Shown: in pieces, positions 8,503 to 15,972 of the stretch
Position numbering within the stretch: position 1 is the first letter of the stretch
Layout of the letters: every line of letters begins with the position of its first letter
NCBI RefSeq assembly: GCF_004114535.1
Contig: NZ_LBJC01000023.1
Span: forward strand, 62,001 to 126,000
Reading direction: 5' to 3'
DNA length: 64,000 bases
DNA from: Bradyrhizobium nanningense
Lineage (GTDB): Bacteria > Pseudomonadota > Alphaproteobacteria > Rhizobiales > Xanthobacteraceae
The notes under the pieces: model-generated
What the model saw: only the letters and a program-made list of their open reading frames with translations
Database searches by the model: none
Told to the model about the DNA's origin: nothing
Made by a program: the position numbers and the translations under genes

Positions 8503-9426
8503 ATGGAATTCTCGACAGGGTTTGGCTGGACCAGGCTGCCAGTGCTGGGGGCCGCATTCATTTTGGGCTCGGTGCTGACGGTCTCGGCGCAGATCATTCC
8601 GCCCTTCTCCCCACCAGCGACCGCGGCTGACGACGAGGCCGCGACGGAGGCCGTGGCAGAGGCGCCCGACGTCAACGACCCCGACGTGCTCAAGGGCATC
8701 GACGTCGACAAGCTCGACTGGAGCCAGCTCGCAGTCGATGCCGGCACCGGCATTGACCCCCTGGCCGCCAAGAAGCGCGCCCAGGCCGCCGCCAAGGACG
8801 GGCTGGACTGGTCGTCCAATGCCAACGCGAACGGGTCCTCGGCGGTGAAGGTGAAGCAGTCCGTGTTCTCGTTCTGGGATACGCGGATCGGCGCCGACAT
8901 GACGGTGACGAACGAGCCGCGGACGATGTCCGAGCTGCTGGCGCAGAAGGCCACCAACGGCGGCAACCTGCCGCAATCCTCGGGCAGCGCCTGGGCGACG
9001 GCGACCGCGCCCGGCGCGGGCTCGATCTGGGACAAGACCGCGGTCGAAGCCCGCGTCGATCCCGGCTCTGAACAGAGCAAGATCGGGGCCTCGCTGACCA
9101 AATCGGTGCCGCTGTCGAGCGACACTTCATTGACGCTCCAGAACGGCTACAGCGTCAACCAGCAGGGCACCGCCGCTGTGCCCGGCATCGGCGGCCACAT
9201 CACCCGCAATTACGAAACCGACCAGTCCGCAAAGGTTACTCTCACTGACACCGGCACCAGCATCACCGCCGGCCAGACGCTGTCGACCACCGACGACAAA
9301 TGGCTGCGCAAAGTCGGCGCCGAGCAAAAGCTGTTCGACAACGTCACCGTCTCCGGCTCGGTCGGCGAGACCTCCCAAGGCGCGATCAACAAGAGCCTGA
9401 CGGCCGGCTTCAAGAAAAGCTGGTGA
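8503..9426 (+). CDS. Secreted protein, possibly outer-membrane barrel (307 aa)
   Basis: I do not recognise a named family. The N-terminus (PVLGAAFILGSVLTVSAQ) is a signal peptide. Residues ~40-110 are acidic and alanine rich, probably a disordered linker. The C-terminal two thirds alternates polar and hydrophobic residues with many T, S, G and N (TSLTLQNGYSV, AKVTLTDTGTSITAGQ, VTVSGSVGETSQG) and ends in tryptophan, as many outer-membrane strands do. An outer-membrane location is inference. A 17-bp palindrome lies upstream. It is probably a single-gene unit. Confidence 0.7.
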   Translation: MEFSTGFGWTRLPVLGAAFILGSVLTVSAQIIPPFSPPATAADDEAATEAVAEAPDVNDPDVLKGIDVDKLDWSQLAVDAGTGIDPLAAKKRAQAAAKDGLDWSSNANANGSSAVKVKQSVFSFWDTRIGADMTVTNEPRTMSELLAQKATNGGNLPQSSGSAWATATAPGAGSIWDKTAVEARVDPGSEQSKIGASLTKSVPLSSDTSLTLQNGYSVNQQGTAAVPGIGGHITRNYETDQSAKVTLTDTGTSITAGQTLSTTDDKWLRKVGAEQKLFDNVTVSGSVGETSQGAINKSLTAGFKKSW

Positions 9427-9432
9427 GTTTCT

Positions 9433-9466
9433 TACCTCTCCCGGCAAGCGGGGCGAGGGAGTGAGG
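9433..9466. repeat. Fragment of a C/T-rich palindromic repeat (family D)
   Basis: The stretch CCTCTCCCGGCAAGCGGGGC followed by GAGGGAGTGAGG resembles one arm of the larger elements at 15801 and 20714. It lies directly after the stop codon of the 8503 gene. Confidence 0.45.
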
Positions 9467-9668
9467 CGCCGACCGAGCCGCGTATCCACCGCCGCAACGC
9501 CATTCACACTCTCCTAACCATATGCCACGGCAAAACCCCCGAATGGTCCGCCCTTGCCGCATCTCGGCCCATTTGCGGTCAAAATCGGACGCCCTGATAG
9601 GGAAGCCTCACAGACGTCGTCGTGCGGGGGACACTCGCGCTGCGCTCAACGCGAACAGGGGAACAACG

Positions 9669-10091
9669 ATGAACGCCATGCGTCCGGAAAAGATCGAAGC
9701 CACCGAGACCGAGACGGTCGACACCAACCTTGCCGCCGTGACGGAGGTCGAGGCCGGGATCCGTGATTTCGTCCGCAATGATATCGCCTATCTGCGCCGT
9801 CCGGCGTCGACCACCACCGACGCGCCGCCGCTCGACCCGAGCGCGGAAGCCACCGTCAACAACGTCAACTCGCTGATCCAGCGCGTCGCCGGCACCTCGC
9901 TCGCCGAGATCGAGAACCTGATCTCCGAGCTCGAGAGCCTGCGCGATCTGCTCCATGCCGAAGGCCAGCGCGTCCAGCGCGAGATCTCCGGCTATGCCCA
10001 GCTCAGCCAGGCCGCGATGAAGTCGACCCGCATGATCGCCGACAACGTCGCGCAGTGGAAGCGCGCCGCCGACGGCCTGCGCAACAGCTGA
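9669..10091 (+). CDS. Hypothetical coiled-coil protein (140 aa)
   Basis: The ATG at 9669 has GGGGAACA just upstream and is preferred over an in-frame start at 9522, whose extra residues look like non-coding translation. The first ~60 residues are acidic and disordered; residues 65-140 form amphipathic helices rich in leucine and glutamate (SLAEIENLISELESLRDLLH), so a coiled coil or helical bundle is likely. No signal peptide or membrane segment. The helical Q/A-rich C-terminus is loosely phasin-like, but I cannot support that name. A strong terminator follows. Confidence 0.72.
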   Translation: MNAMRPEKIEATETETVDTNLAAVTEVEAGIRDFVRNDIAYLRRPASTTTDAPPLDPSAEATVNNVNSLIQRVAGTSLAEIENLISELESLRDLLHAEGQRVQREISGYAQLSQAAMKSTRMIADNVAQWKRAADGLRNS

Positions 10092-10112
10092 TCGTTCGAC
10101 CAAGCATCACCG

Positions 10113-10148
10113 AACCGCCGCGTTCCCGGCAGGGAGCGCGGCGGTTTT
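10113..10148 (+). terminator. Rho-independent terminator of the 9669 gene
   Basis: AACCGCCGCGTTCCC pairs with GGGAGCGCGGCGGTT (one G-T wobble) around a four-base loop and ends in a run of four T, 21 bases after the stop codon. Confidence 0.8.
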
Positions 10149-10194
10149 GATTCTGGGAGGTGCGATAGGGCCCACACTGCCTCTCCAACAAAGG

Positions 10195-10299
10195 TGTCAT
10201 CGCCCGGCCTTGACCGGGCGATCCAGTATTCCAGAGAAGCCAGTGATCGAGCGAGAGGTCTCGGCGCACTGGATGCCCCGGTCAAGCCGGGGCATGACA
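10195..10299. repeat. Palindromic intergenic repeat (family B variant)
   Basis: The outer arms TGTCATCGCCCGGCCTTGAC and GTCAAGCCGGGGCATGACA are inverted copies, with ATCCAGT/ACTGGAT inside. It fills the gap between the terminator of the 9669 gene and the small gene at 10451; apart from it I see nothing in this 358-base gap. Confidence 0.8.
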
Positions 10300-10450
10300 A
10301 CGGAGGGTGTGGCCGCGACGACGGCGCTGCGGTGGATACGCGTTCACATCGTCAACGCAGCCAGCGCCGTTCACTTTGAACCCTCCCCCCGTCCCTGGCG
10401 ACCAATGCCAGGCGCCCGTGCCGCCACGGCCGGGCTTGGGGACATCTCAC

Positions 10451-10588
10451 ATGGAAAGCATTCGGCCCGACACCACGGACCCGATACCATTGCGGCCCGC
10501 GCCGAATCAATTCGGCACGATCATGCTGCGCTTTGTCGGGCTGCTGGCGGTTGCGATCGCCATCCTGGCGTTCGTCTATAGCCGCTGA
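10451..10588 (+). CDS. Small single-span membrane protein (45 aa)
   Basis: A short reading frame beginning MESIRPDTTDPIPLRPAPNQ and continuing FGTIMLRFVGLLAVAIAILAF-VYSR. The C-terminal half is one transmembrane helix, leaving a polar, proline-rich N-terminal segment. A GGGG stretch lies about ten bases before the ATG, and the helix ends directly at the stop. The reading frame runs on upstream of the ATG, but that part overlaps low-complexity DNA. The function is unknown. It is convergent with another small membrane protein at 10631. Confidence 0.6.
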   Translation: MESIRPDTTDPIPLRPAPNQFGTIMLRFVGLLAVAIAILAFVYSR

Positions 10589-10594
10589 GATGCG

Positions 10595-10613
10595 GCGGCC
10601 GGATGCCGGCCGC
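10595..10613. terminator. GC hairpin between two convergent small genes
   Basis: GCGGCCGG-ATG-CCGGCCGC forms a perfect 8-bp stem between the stop codons of the genes at 10451 and 10631. It lacks a T-tract in either direction, so it is a terminator-like hairpin rather than a classical terminator. Confidence 0.45.
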
Positions 10614-10630
10614 GAAGAATGAACGAACTC

Positions 10631-10777
10631 TTACCGGCTGGCGTCGACGGCCGAGGCTTCCAGGGTGTAGGCGCCATCGGCATACCCCTTCACCACCATG
10701 CCGGCGACCAGCATCACGGCCAGCGTCGCGGTCGCGAAGATAAATCCAACGAGCTTGAGTGCGCCGCGATCAGCCAT
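10631..10777 (-). CDS. Small single-span membrane protein (48 aa)
   Basis: The minus-strand frame from ATG at 10777 to TAA at 10631 reads MADRGALKLVGFIFATATLA, then VMLVAGMVVKGYADG and AYTLEASAVDASR. Residues 8-30 form one transmembrane helix and the tail is short and polar. A GGGGACGAGGACC leader lies before the ATG and codon use is coding-like (G/C third positions). It is convergent with the 45-residue membrane protein gene, with a hairpin between. I do not recognise the family; length below usual gene-calling limits means it may be missed in annotations. Confidence 0.6.
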   Translation of the reverse strand: MADRGALKLVGFIFATATLAVMLVAGMVVKGYADGAYTLEASAVDASR

Positions 10778-10976
10778 GGTCCTCGTCCCCTGTCGTCTGC
10801 CCAATTCGTTTCAAATAGACAGCGACAGGTTCATAATTAGTTAGCAACTGACTGGTTCCCGCCAAACTGCGAGGGGTAACCATGTTGCGCAGGCTTATGG
10901 CAGCCGTCCCGAATCCCGTCCATAGCGCGCGAGCAACACTTGCCCACCGATTTGGACCGTTCATCTTGGAACAGAT

Positions 10977-11459
10977 CTAACCGGCCTTCGCACGCATCGG
11001 CACGAAGGCTGAAGCGGTGATGGAATAGACCTCCTCGCCGCGCTCGTTGGTGCCGGTGGTGCGGGCGGTCAGGATGCCCCAGCCAGGCCGCGAGGCCGAG
11101 CTGCGCTTGTCGGTGACGACATTGACGTACGCGATCGTATCGCCGGCGAGCACCGGCCTGATCCAGCGCAGGTCGCGAAAGCCCGGCGACGGGCCCCACA
11201 CCGCAACCTCCTCGCCGCGCGAGGCCGCCTCGCGCGCCAGACGCTGGCCGTCCGCGACAAGCAGGCTCATGCAGGCCGAGCCAACGTGCCAGCCCGACGC
11301 GGCGAGCCCGCCGAACAGCGAGTTCTTGCCCTCCTCCTCGTCGAGATGAAAACGCTGCGGATCGAACTTGGCGGCGAATGTCTTGATGGCCTCGGCCGTG
11401 AACGTATAGGTGCCGATCTCGCGGCGCTGACCGATCTCGATGTCGTCGAAGAACCGCAT
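10977..11459 (-). CDS. MaoC-like (R)-specific enoyl-CoA hydratase, copy 1
   Basis: 160-residue single hot-dog-fold protein of the MaoC dehydratase family, which hydrates 2-enoyl-CoA esters to 3-hydroxyacyl-CoA. The start MRFFDDIEIGQRREIGTYTF and the motif FAAKFDPQRFHLDEE carry the Asp and His that act in catalysis in this family. Its ATG shares one base with the TGA of the upstream MaoC gene, so the two are translationally coupled and may form a heterodimer. No start ambiguity. The acyl substrate cannot be read from sequence. Confidence 0.88.
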   Translation of the reverse strand: MRFFDDIEIGQRREIGTYTFTAEAIKTFAAKFDPQRFHLDEEEGKNSLFGGLAASGWHVGSACMSLLVADGQRLAREAASRGEEVAVWGPSPGFRDLRWIRPVLAGDTIAYVNVVTDKRSSASRPGWGILTARTTGTNERGEEVYSITASAFVPMRAKAG

Positions 11460-11911
11460 CAGACCGCTCCCTCGCAGCGCTTGATCAGGATCGGCGACGT
11501 CATCTCGGCGAGCGCCTCACCCTTGGCGTTGCGCGCGGTGCATTTGAACTTGACGATGCCGAGCTCGGGCCGGCTCTTGGACGTGCGCGCCTCCAGCACG
11601 TCGACATCGAGCATGAGGTCATCGCCGGGCCGCAGCGGCGACAGCCAACGCACCTCGTCGACGCCGGGCGACCCCAGCGATGCGGCGCGGGTGATGAAAC
11701 CATCGGCCATCATCCGCATCATCAGCGAGCAGAGGTGCCAGCCCGAGCCGGACAGGCCGCGCAGCATGCTTTTGCTGGCGGCCTCCTCGTCCAGATGCAT
11801 GGGCTGCGGATCGAACTCGGCGGCAAAGGCCAAAATCTCGTCGCGGGTGACATGTCGCGGGCCGAACGTACCGAACCGGCCGGGCGGGAAATCTTCGAAG
11901 GTCAGGGTCAT
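11459..11911 (-). CDS. MaoC-like (R)-specific enoyl-CoA hydratase, copy 2
   Basis: 150-residue MaoC-family hot-dog protein beginning MTLTFEDFPPGRFGTFGPRH; the catalytic block is FAAEFDPQPMHLDEEAA. The ATG at 11911 matches the start of the paralogue next door and is preferred to an in-frame start 50 codons upstream whose sequence does not look coding. It overlaps the downstream copy by one base. Two adjacent single-domain MaoC genes are typical of Rhizobiales and suggest a pseudo-two-domain enzyme of fatty-acid or related acyl-CoA metabolism. Confidence 0.87.
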   Translation of the reverse strand: MTLTFEDFPPGRFGTFGPRHVTRDEILAFAAEFDPQPMHLDEEAASKSMLRGLSGSGWHLCSLMMRMMADGFITRAASLGSPGVDEVRWLSPLRPGDDLMLDVDVLEARTSKSRPELGIVKFKCTARNAKGEALAEMTSPILIKRCEGAV

Positions 11912-12077
11912 CTTGGGAAAGCTTTGCAGGAATGACAGATTGTGGCCGCACTTTGCGGCAATCTCAACCCGCCGGCCCGCATGGCTCGTGCTACATACCG
12001 GGTGGCGGCGTTGATCTGAGTCGGATCGACCGAGGACCGAGATCCATTTACCAAGGCCCAATGCCCTGGGGAGAGCA

Positions 12078-12374
12078 ATGTTTTCATTCAGCGACCTGTT
12101 TCAGTGGGACCGCTTCATCACGCCGACGATCATCAAGACCTTCTATTGGCTGGTGATCGCGCTGATCTGCCTGTTCGGCCTCTCCGGCATCTTCTCCGGC
12201 CTGGCCGCGATGGCGATCAGCCCGTTCGGCGGCTTCCTGGTGCTGCTGTCGTCGATTGCGAGCGTCGTCGTCGGCGTGGTGTTCTCGCGCATCCTCGCGG
12301 AGTTGATCCTGATCGTCTTCCGCATCAACGAGCATCTCGGCGCGATCCGCGACCAGGGCGGCGGGATGCGGTGA
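12078..12374 (+). CDS. DUF4282-type membrane protein (98 aa)
   Basis: Begins MFSFSDLFQWDRFITPTIIK and contains two transmembrane helices (TFYWLVIALICLFGLSGIF and GFLVLLSSIASVVVGVVFSR) separated by a short loop, ending with the helix ILAELILIVFRINEHLGAIR. This two-helix layout with the R-x-L-x-E-L signature matches DUF4282 proteins. A GGGGAGAGCA ribosome-binding stretch precedes the ATG. Function unknown; located in the cytoplasmic membrane. It lies between divergent maoC genes and convergent ychF. Confidence 0.8.
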   Translation: MFSFSDLFQWDRFITPTIIKTFYWLVIALICLFGLSGIFSGLAAMAISPFGGFLVLLSSIASVVVGVVFSRILAELILIVFRINEHLGAIRDQGGGMR

Positions 12375-12377
12375 GGT

Positions 12378-12509
12378 CTCGTGTCCCGGACGCGGCGCGG
12401 CATGAAATGACGCGACGCAGAGCCGGGACCCATGCATCCGCAATCAAGTCTTCTGGGCCCCGGCTCTGCAGCGCACCGCAAGAGCGCTGCGCTGCGTCCG
12501 GGGCACGAG
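12378..12509. repeat. Palindromic intergenic repeat (family C)
   Basis: Outer arms CTCGTGTCCCGGACGC and GCGTCCGGGGCACGAG are inverted copies, with inner AGCCGGGACCC/GGGCCCCGGCT. It fills the space between convergent genes. Related copies lie at 24142, 26287, 33627 and 58511. Confidence 0.85.
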
Positions 12510-12516
12510 ATCCAGC

Positions 12517-13614
12517 TTACGTATTAAACCTGAAATGCATCACGTCGCCGTCGGCAACGACGTATTCCTTGCCTTCGAGCCGGAGCTTGCCGGCATCGCG
12601 CGCGCCGGCTTCGCCGCCGAGCGCGACGTAGTCCTCGTAGGCGATGGTCTCGGCGCGGATAAAACCCTTCTCGAAATCGGTATGGATGACGCCGGCCGCG
12701 CCCGGCGCCTTGGTGCCGCGATGGATGGTCCAGGCGCGCGCTTCCTTCGGGCCCACCGTGAAATAGGTGATGAGGTCGAGCAGCGTGTAGCCGGCGCGGA
12801 TCAGGCGATCGAGGCCGGCTTCCTCCAGACCCAGCGTCTCCAGGAAGTCGGCGCGCTCTTCACGTGAGATGGTGGCGATCTCGGACTCGATCTTGGCAGA
12901 GATGACGACGGCGACCGCGCCTTCCTTGGCGGCCTGGTCCTGCACGGCCTTGGAGAACGCATTGCCTGACGCGGCCGAGCCTTCCTCGACGTTGCAGACA
13001 TAGAGCACGGGCTTGGACGACAACAGGCCGAGCATCCCGAAGGCGCGCTCCTCCTCGGCTTTGCGCTCGACGAGGCGCGCCGGCTTGCCCTCGCGCAGCA
13101 GCACCAAGGTGCGGTTGACGAGGTCGAGCTGCTCCTTGGCGTCCTTGTCGTTACCTTTGGCCTTCTTGGTGAGGTTATCGACGCGCTTTTCGAGACTGTC
13201 GAGATCGGCGAGCATCAGCTCGGTCTCGATGGTCTCGATGTCGGCGAGCGGGGCGATCTTGCCCTCGACATGGGTGATGTCGGAATCTTCAAAGCAGCGC
13301 ACCACATGCGCGATGGCGTCGACCTCGCGGATGTTGGCGAGGAACTGGTTGCCGAGGCCTTCCCCCTTCGAGGCGCCGCGGACGAGGCCCGCGATGTCGA
13401 CGAAGGTCAGCCGGGTCGGAATGATCTGGCCCGACTTGGCAATGGCGGCAAGCTTCTCCAGCCGCGGATCCGGCACGGCGACCTCGCCGACATTCGGCTC
13501 GATGGTGCAGAACGGATAGTTCGCGGCCTGGGCCGCGGCCGTCTCGGTCAGCGCGTTGAACAAGGTCGACTTGCCGACATTGGGCAATCCGACGATCCCG
13601 CATTTGAATCCCAT
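12517..13614 (-). CDS. ychF: YchF/Ola1-family ATPase
   Basis: Ribosome-associated, redox-sensitive P-loop NTPase of the OBG group that prefers ATP to GTP. The 365-residue length is standard. Motifs: G1 GLPNVGKST near residue 8, G3-like DIAGLVRGASKGEGLGNQF, and the changed G4 (NVEE) that gives ATP specificity; the C-terminus is a TGS domain ending ADGDVMHFRFNT. It lies downstream of pth and rplY on the same strand, a common bacterial trio, though a repeat element separates it from pth. It is thought to act in translation and stress response. Confidence 0.97.
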   Translation of the reverse strand: MGFKCGIVGLPNVGKSTLFNALTETAAAQAANYPFCTIEPNVGEVAVPDPRLEKLAAIAKSGQIIPTRLTFVDIAGLVRGASKGEGLGNQFLANIREVDAIAHVVRCFEDSDITHVEGKIAPLADIETIETELMLADLDSLEKRVDNLTKKAKGNDKDAKEQLDLVNRTLVLLREGKPARLVERKAEEERAFGMLGLLSSKPVLYVCNVEEGSAASGNAFSKAVQDQAAKEGAVAVVISAKIESEIATISREERADFLETLGLEEAGLDRLIRAGYTLLDLITYFTVGPKEARAWTIHRGTKAPGAAGVIHTDFEKGFIRAETIAYEDYVALGGEAGARDAGKLRLEGKEYVVADGDVMHFRFNT

Positions 13615-13634
13615 GGTATCCTCTAACGCAGTGC

Positions 13635-13774
13635 GTAGGGTGGGTTAGCCCTGTAGATGCGCAAGGCGCATCTGCGCGGCGTAACCCACCAATTTTCCGG
13701 TCGTGGCATGGTGGGTTACGCCTTGCGCCTTCGCTTGTCGAAGCTCGCGGACGTCGTCGGCTAACCCACCCTAC
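13635..13774. repeat. Palindromic intergenic repeat (family A), supplies the pth stop codon
   Basis: Outer arms GTAGGGTGGGTTAGC and GCTAACCCACCCTAC are inverted; an inner pair (GCGTAACCCACC / GGTGGGTTACGC) repeats the theme. The last bases, read on the minus strand as GTAGGGTGGG, contain the TAG stop of pth. Confidence 0.88.
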
Positions 13775-14370
13775 TCCTTGTCGTCCTTGGTCAAAAATCC
13801 CTTCGCCTGCATGGCGAGATGCACCCTGTTGGCAAAGGTCGCGTCCGTGCCCTTGGCAACCAGGCCTGCGTGCTCGGCCACCGCCTCGCACAGCGTCGCC
13901 ACCCAGTCGTTGTCGGCCTTGGCGAAGTCCGACAGCACGTGGCCGTGCACCAGTTCCTTGACGCCGGGATGACCGATGCCGAGGCGCACGCGGCGGTAGT
14001 CGTTGCCGATATGCGCCGAGATCGAGCGCAGGCCGTTGTGACCGGCGATGCCGCCGCCGATTTTCACCCGCACCTTGCCCGGCGGCAGTTCGAGCTCGTC
14101 GTGGAACACCGTGACGTCGCCAGGCGCGATCTTGAAGAAGCTCGCGGCATCCTGAACGCTGCGGCCGGACTCGTTCATGTAGGTCGTCGGCTTGAGCAGG
14201 ATCACGCGCTCCGTGCCGAGCGCGCCTTCCGAGGTCTCGCCCTGAAACCTGCGGCGCCATGGCGCAAAGCCATGACGCCGCGCGATCTCGTCGACGGCCA
14301 TGAAGCCGATATTGTGCCGGTTGCGTGCGTATTTCGCGCCGGGATTGCCGAGCCCAACAAAGAGTCGCAT
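13771..14370 (-). CDS. pth: Peptidyl-tRNA hydrolase
   Basis: Releases tRNA from prematurely dropped peptidyl-tRNA. 199 residues, the normal length. Catalytic and substrate residues are visible: RNRHNIGF (the conserved Asn and catalytic His near residues 18-20), MNESG, HDELELPPGKVRVK (conserved Asp) and GGIAGHNGLRSI. It begins MRLFVGLGNPGAKYA. It follows rplY by 60 bases on the same strand and is probably co-transcribed. The TAG stop falls within the edge of a repeat element, so the last residues may reflect repeat insertion. Confidence 0.97.
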   Translation of the reverse strand: MRLFVGLGNPGAKYARNRHNIGFMAVDEIARRHGFAPWRRRFQGETSEGALGTERVILLKPTTYMNESGRSVQDAASFFKIAPGDVTVFHDELELPPGKVRVKIGGGIAGHNGLRSISAHIGNDYRRVRLGIGHPGVKELVHGHVLSDFAKADNDWVATLCEAVAEHAGLVAKGTDATFANRVHLAMQAKGFLTKDDKE

Positions 14371-14430
14371 GACGCGGCGCGCCCCTCAGCTGGCGCGCGA
14401 TCAGGGACCGCGCGCCGGCTCTTTGAGAGA

Positions 14431-15144
14431 TTACTTCTTCTTGTCGCCGCCGGCGGGAGCCTTGGCAGCCGCGGCAGGTGCAGCAGCCGCGGCCGGAGCC
14501 GCAGCGCCAGCCGCCGGAGCTGCCGCAGCAGCGCCAGGAGCTGCAGCCGCAGCCGCGGCCTTCTGCTCTTCGGCGTAGCCGGACGGCGGCACGATGGTGA
14601 CGAGGGTCGCGTCCTCGCGGGTCAGCGCCTTCACGCCGGCCGGCAGCTTGACGTCGGACAGATGCAGCGAGTGACCGATTTCCAGCGAGCCGACATCGGC
14701 TTCGATGTACTGCGGAATGCTCTCGACACCGCATTCGAGCTCGATCGCGTGGGCGACGATGTTGACCGTGCCGCCGCGCTTCACGCCCGGGGACGTTTCC
14801 GCCTTCACGACATGCAAGGGCACGCTGATGCGGATGGTGGCGCCTTCGCCGAGCCGCATGAAGTCGACATGGATCGGGAAGTCCCTGACCGGATCGAGGT
14901 GGTAGTCGCGCGGAATCACGCGGTGCTTCTTGCCCTCGAGATCGATGTCCACCAGCGTGGTCAGGAACCGGCCGGCGAGGATGCGCTGGCGCAGTTCGCG
15001 ATCTTCAATCGAGATCGTGACGGGGGGCTGGTTGTTGCCATAGATCACTCCGGGCACTCGCCCGGCGCGACGCTCAGCCCGGGCGGCCCCCTTGCCGCTC
15101 TTCGGACGTGCGGTCGCCTTCAATTCCTTGACGGTCGTCGCCAT
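14431..15144 (-). CDS. rplY: 50S ribosomal protein L25, long (CTC/TL5) form
   Basis: Binds 5S rRNA in the large ribosomal subunit. The start at 15144 (MATTVKELKATARPKSGKGA) is standard; an in-frame ATG eight codons upstream is less likely. Residues 1-95 are the L25 domain, ~96-190 the beta-rich CTC extension (PLHVVKAETSPGVKRGG), and the last ~45 residues are almost only Ala, Pro and Gly with a KKK end, a low-complexity tail common in Rhizobiales. Head of the rplY-pth group. Confidence 0.95.
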   Translation of the reverse strand: MATTVKELKATARPKSGKGAARAERRAGRVPGVIYGNNQPPVTISIEDRELRQRILAGRFLTTLVDIDLEGKKHRVIPRDYHLDPVRDFPIHVDFMRLGEGATIRISVPLHVVKAETSPGVKRGGTVNIVAHAIELECGVESIPQYIEADVGSLEIGHSLHLSDVKLPAGVKALTREDATLVTIVPPSGYAEEQKAAAAAAAPGAAAAAPAAGAAAPAAAAAPAAAAKAPAGGDKKK

Positions 15145-15174
15145 GTCGTTAAGTCCTTGTTTTTGCAAAAGTTA

Positions 15175-15195
15175 ATGGGCCGCAGCGCGGCCCAT
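15175..15195 (-). terminator. GC hairpin in the rplY leader
   Basis: On the minus strand ATGGGCCGC-GCT-GCGGCCCAT forms a perfect stem, followed by TAACTTTT. It sits after the UbiK-like gene and 31 bases before rplY, so it may be that gene's terminator or an rplY leader structure. Confidence 0.5.
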
Positions 15196-15320
15196 GGCAT
15201 AGCTCGCAGCAAGCCTCCAGGGGTGCGGGGGCCACGAACTTGGCGGGCTTTTAGCCGGAAGATGCGGAAATGACAAGGAGAATGGGGGGCTACCCTCCCC
15301 TGGAGGTAAGGACGAGTGCC

Positions 15321-15581
15321 TTACGTCGGCGCCCCGCCGAGCTTGGCCTCCAGCGCCGCGATTCGCGCTTTCAGCGCCTCGTTCTCCTCACGCGCCAGAC
15401 GGGCCATGTCCTTGACCACCTCGAACTCCTCGCGCTTGACCAGATCCATGTCGCGCAGGAATTTTTCCGCCTGGCTGCGCATCACCGTGTCGAACTCGCG
15501 CTTGACGCCCTGAGCGGCACCCGCGGCGTCGTTCATCAGGCGGCCGATCTCGTCGAAAAACCGGTTGCTGGTCTGGGTCAT
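15321..15581 (-). CDS. ubiK: UbiK/BMFP-family accessory factor
   Basis: An 86-residue protein of the membrane-fusogenic BMFP family (YqiC/UbiK), which assists aerobic ubiquinone synthesis by helping the Ubi complex meet lipids. The N-terminal amphipathic helix (NRFFDEIGRLMNDAAGAA) and the C-terminal trimeric coiled coil (REENEALKARIAALEAKLGG) are both plain. Length is typical. It lies alone, upstream of rplY on the same strand. Family assignment is strong; the ubiquinone role is taken from enterobacterial homologues. Confidence 0.85.
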   Translation of the reverse strand: MTQTSNRFFDEIGRLMNDAAGAAQGVKREFDTVMRSQAEKFLRDMDLVKREEFEVVKDMARLAREENEALKARIAALEAKLGGAPT

Positions 15582-15800
15582 GGCGGGCCTCCGATAAACT
15601 TTGCGCGAACTCTCCGAGACACAATGGCAATCCAGAGGGAGCGGTTCAAGGGCCGCGCGGTGGTATCCTTGTCATGCTCCGGTTTCCTTGCAATCGTACT
15701 CAACGTCCCGGCATAAGAAGAATCACAGGGCGTCTGCTGGCGCTCGACCGCCGCAATCTCGTGTGAGCGATATGGATCGAAGCATCCGCGAATTCGGTGC

Positions 15801-15919
15801 ACCTCTCCCGCTCGCGGGAGAGGTCGGCACGAAGTGCCGGGTGAGGGTTCTTTCCTCTGGGGGAGTCTTCGTTGTCGAAGCACCCTCTCCCCTGCCTTCC
15901 CCCGCAAGCGGGGGAAGGA
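15801..15919. repeat. C/T-rich palindromic repeat (family D)
   Basis: Contains CCTCTCCCGCTCGCGGGAGA and later CCTTCCCCCGCAAGCGGGGG, two hairpins joined by GGGTGAGGG. It occupies much of the 391-base gap between ubiK and lgt; the rest of that gap holds nothing I can name. Confidence 0.8.
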
Positions 15920-15972
15920 GTGCAGCTCCGTCGGGGCCGCAGCTTGCCCATCAACTCTAGAAGCAAGGCGCG

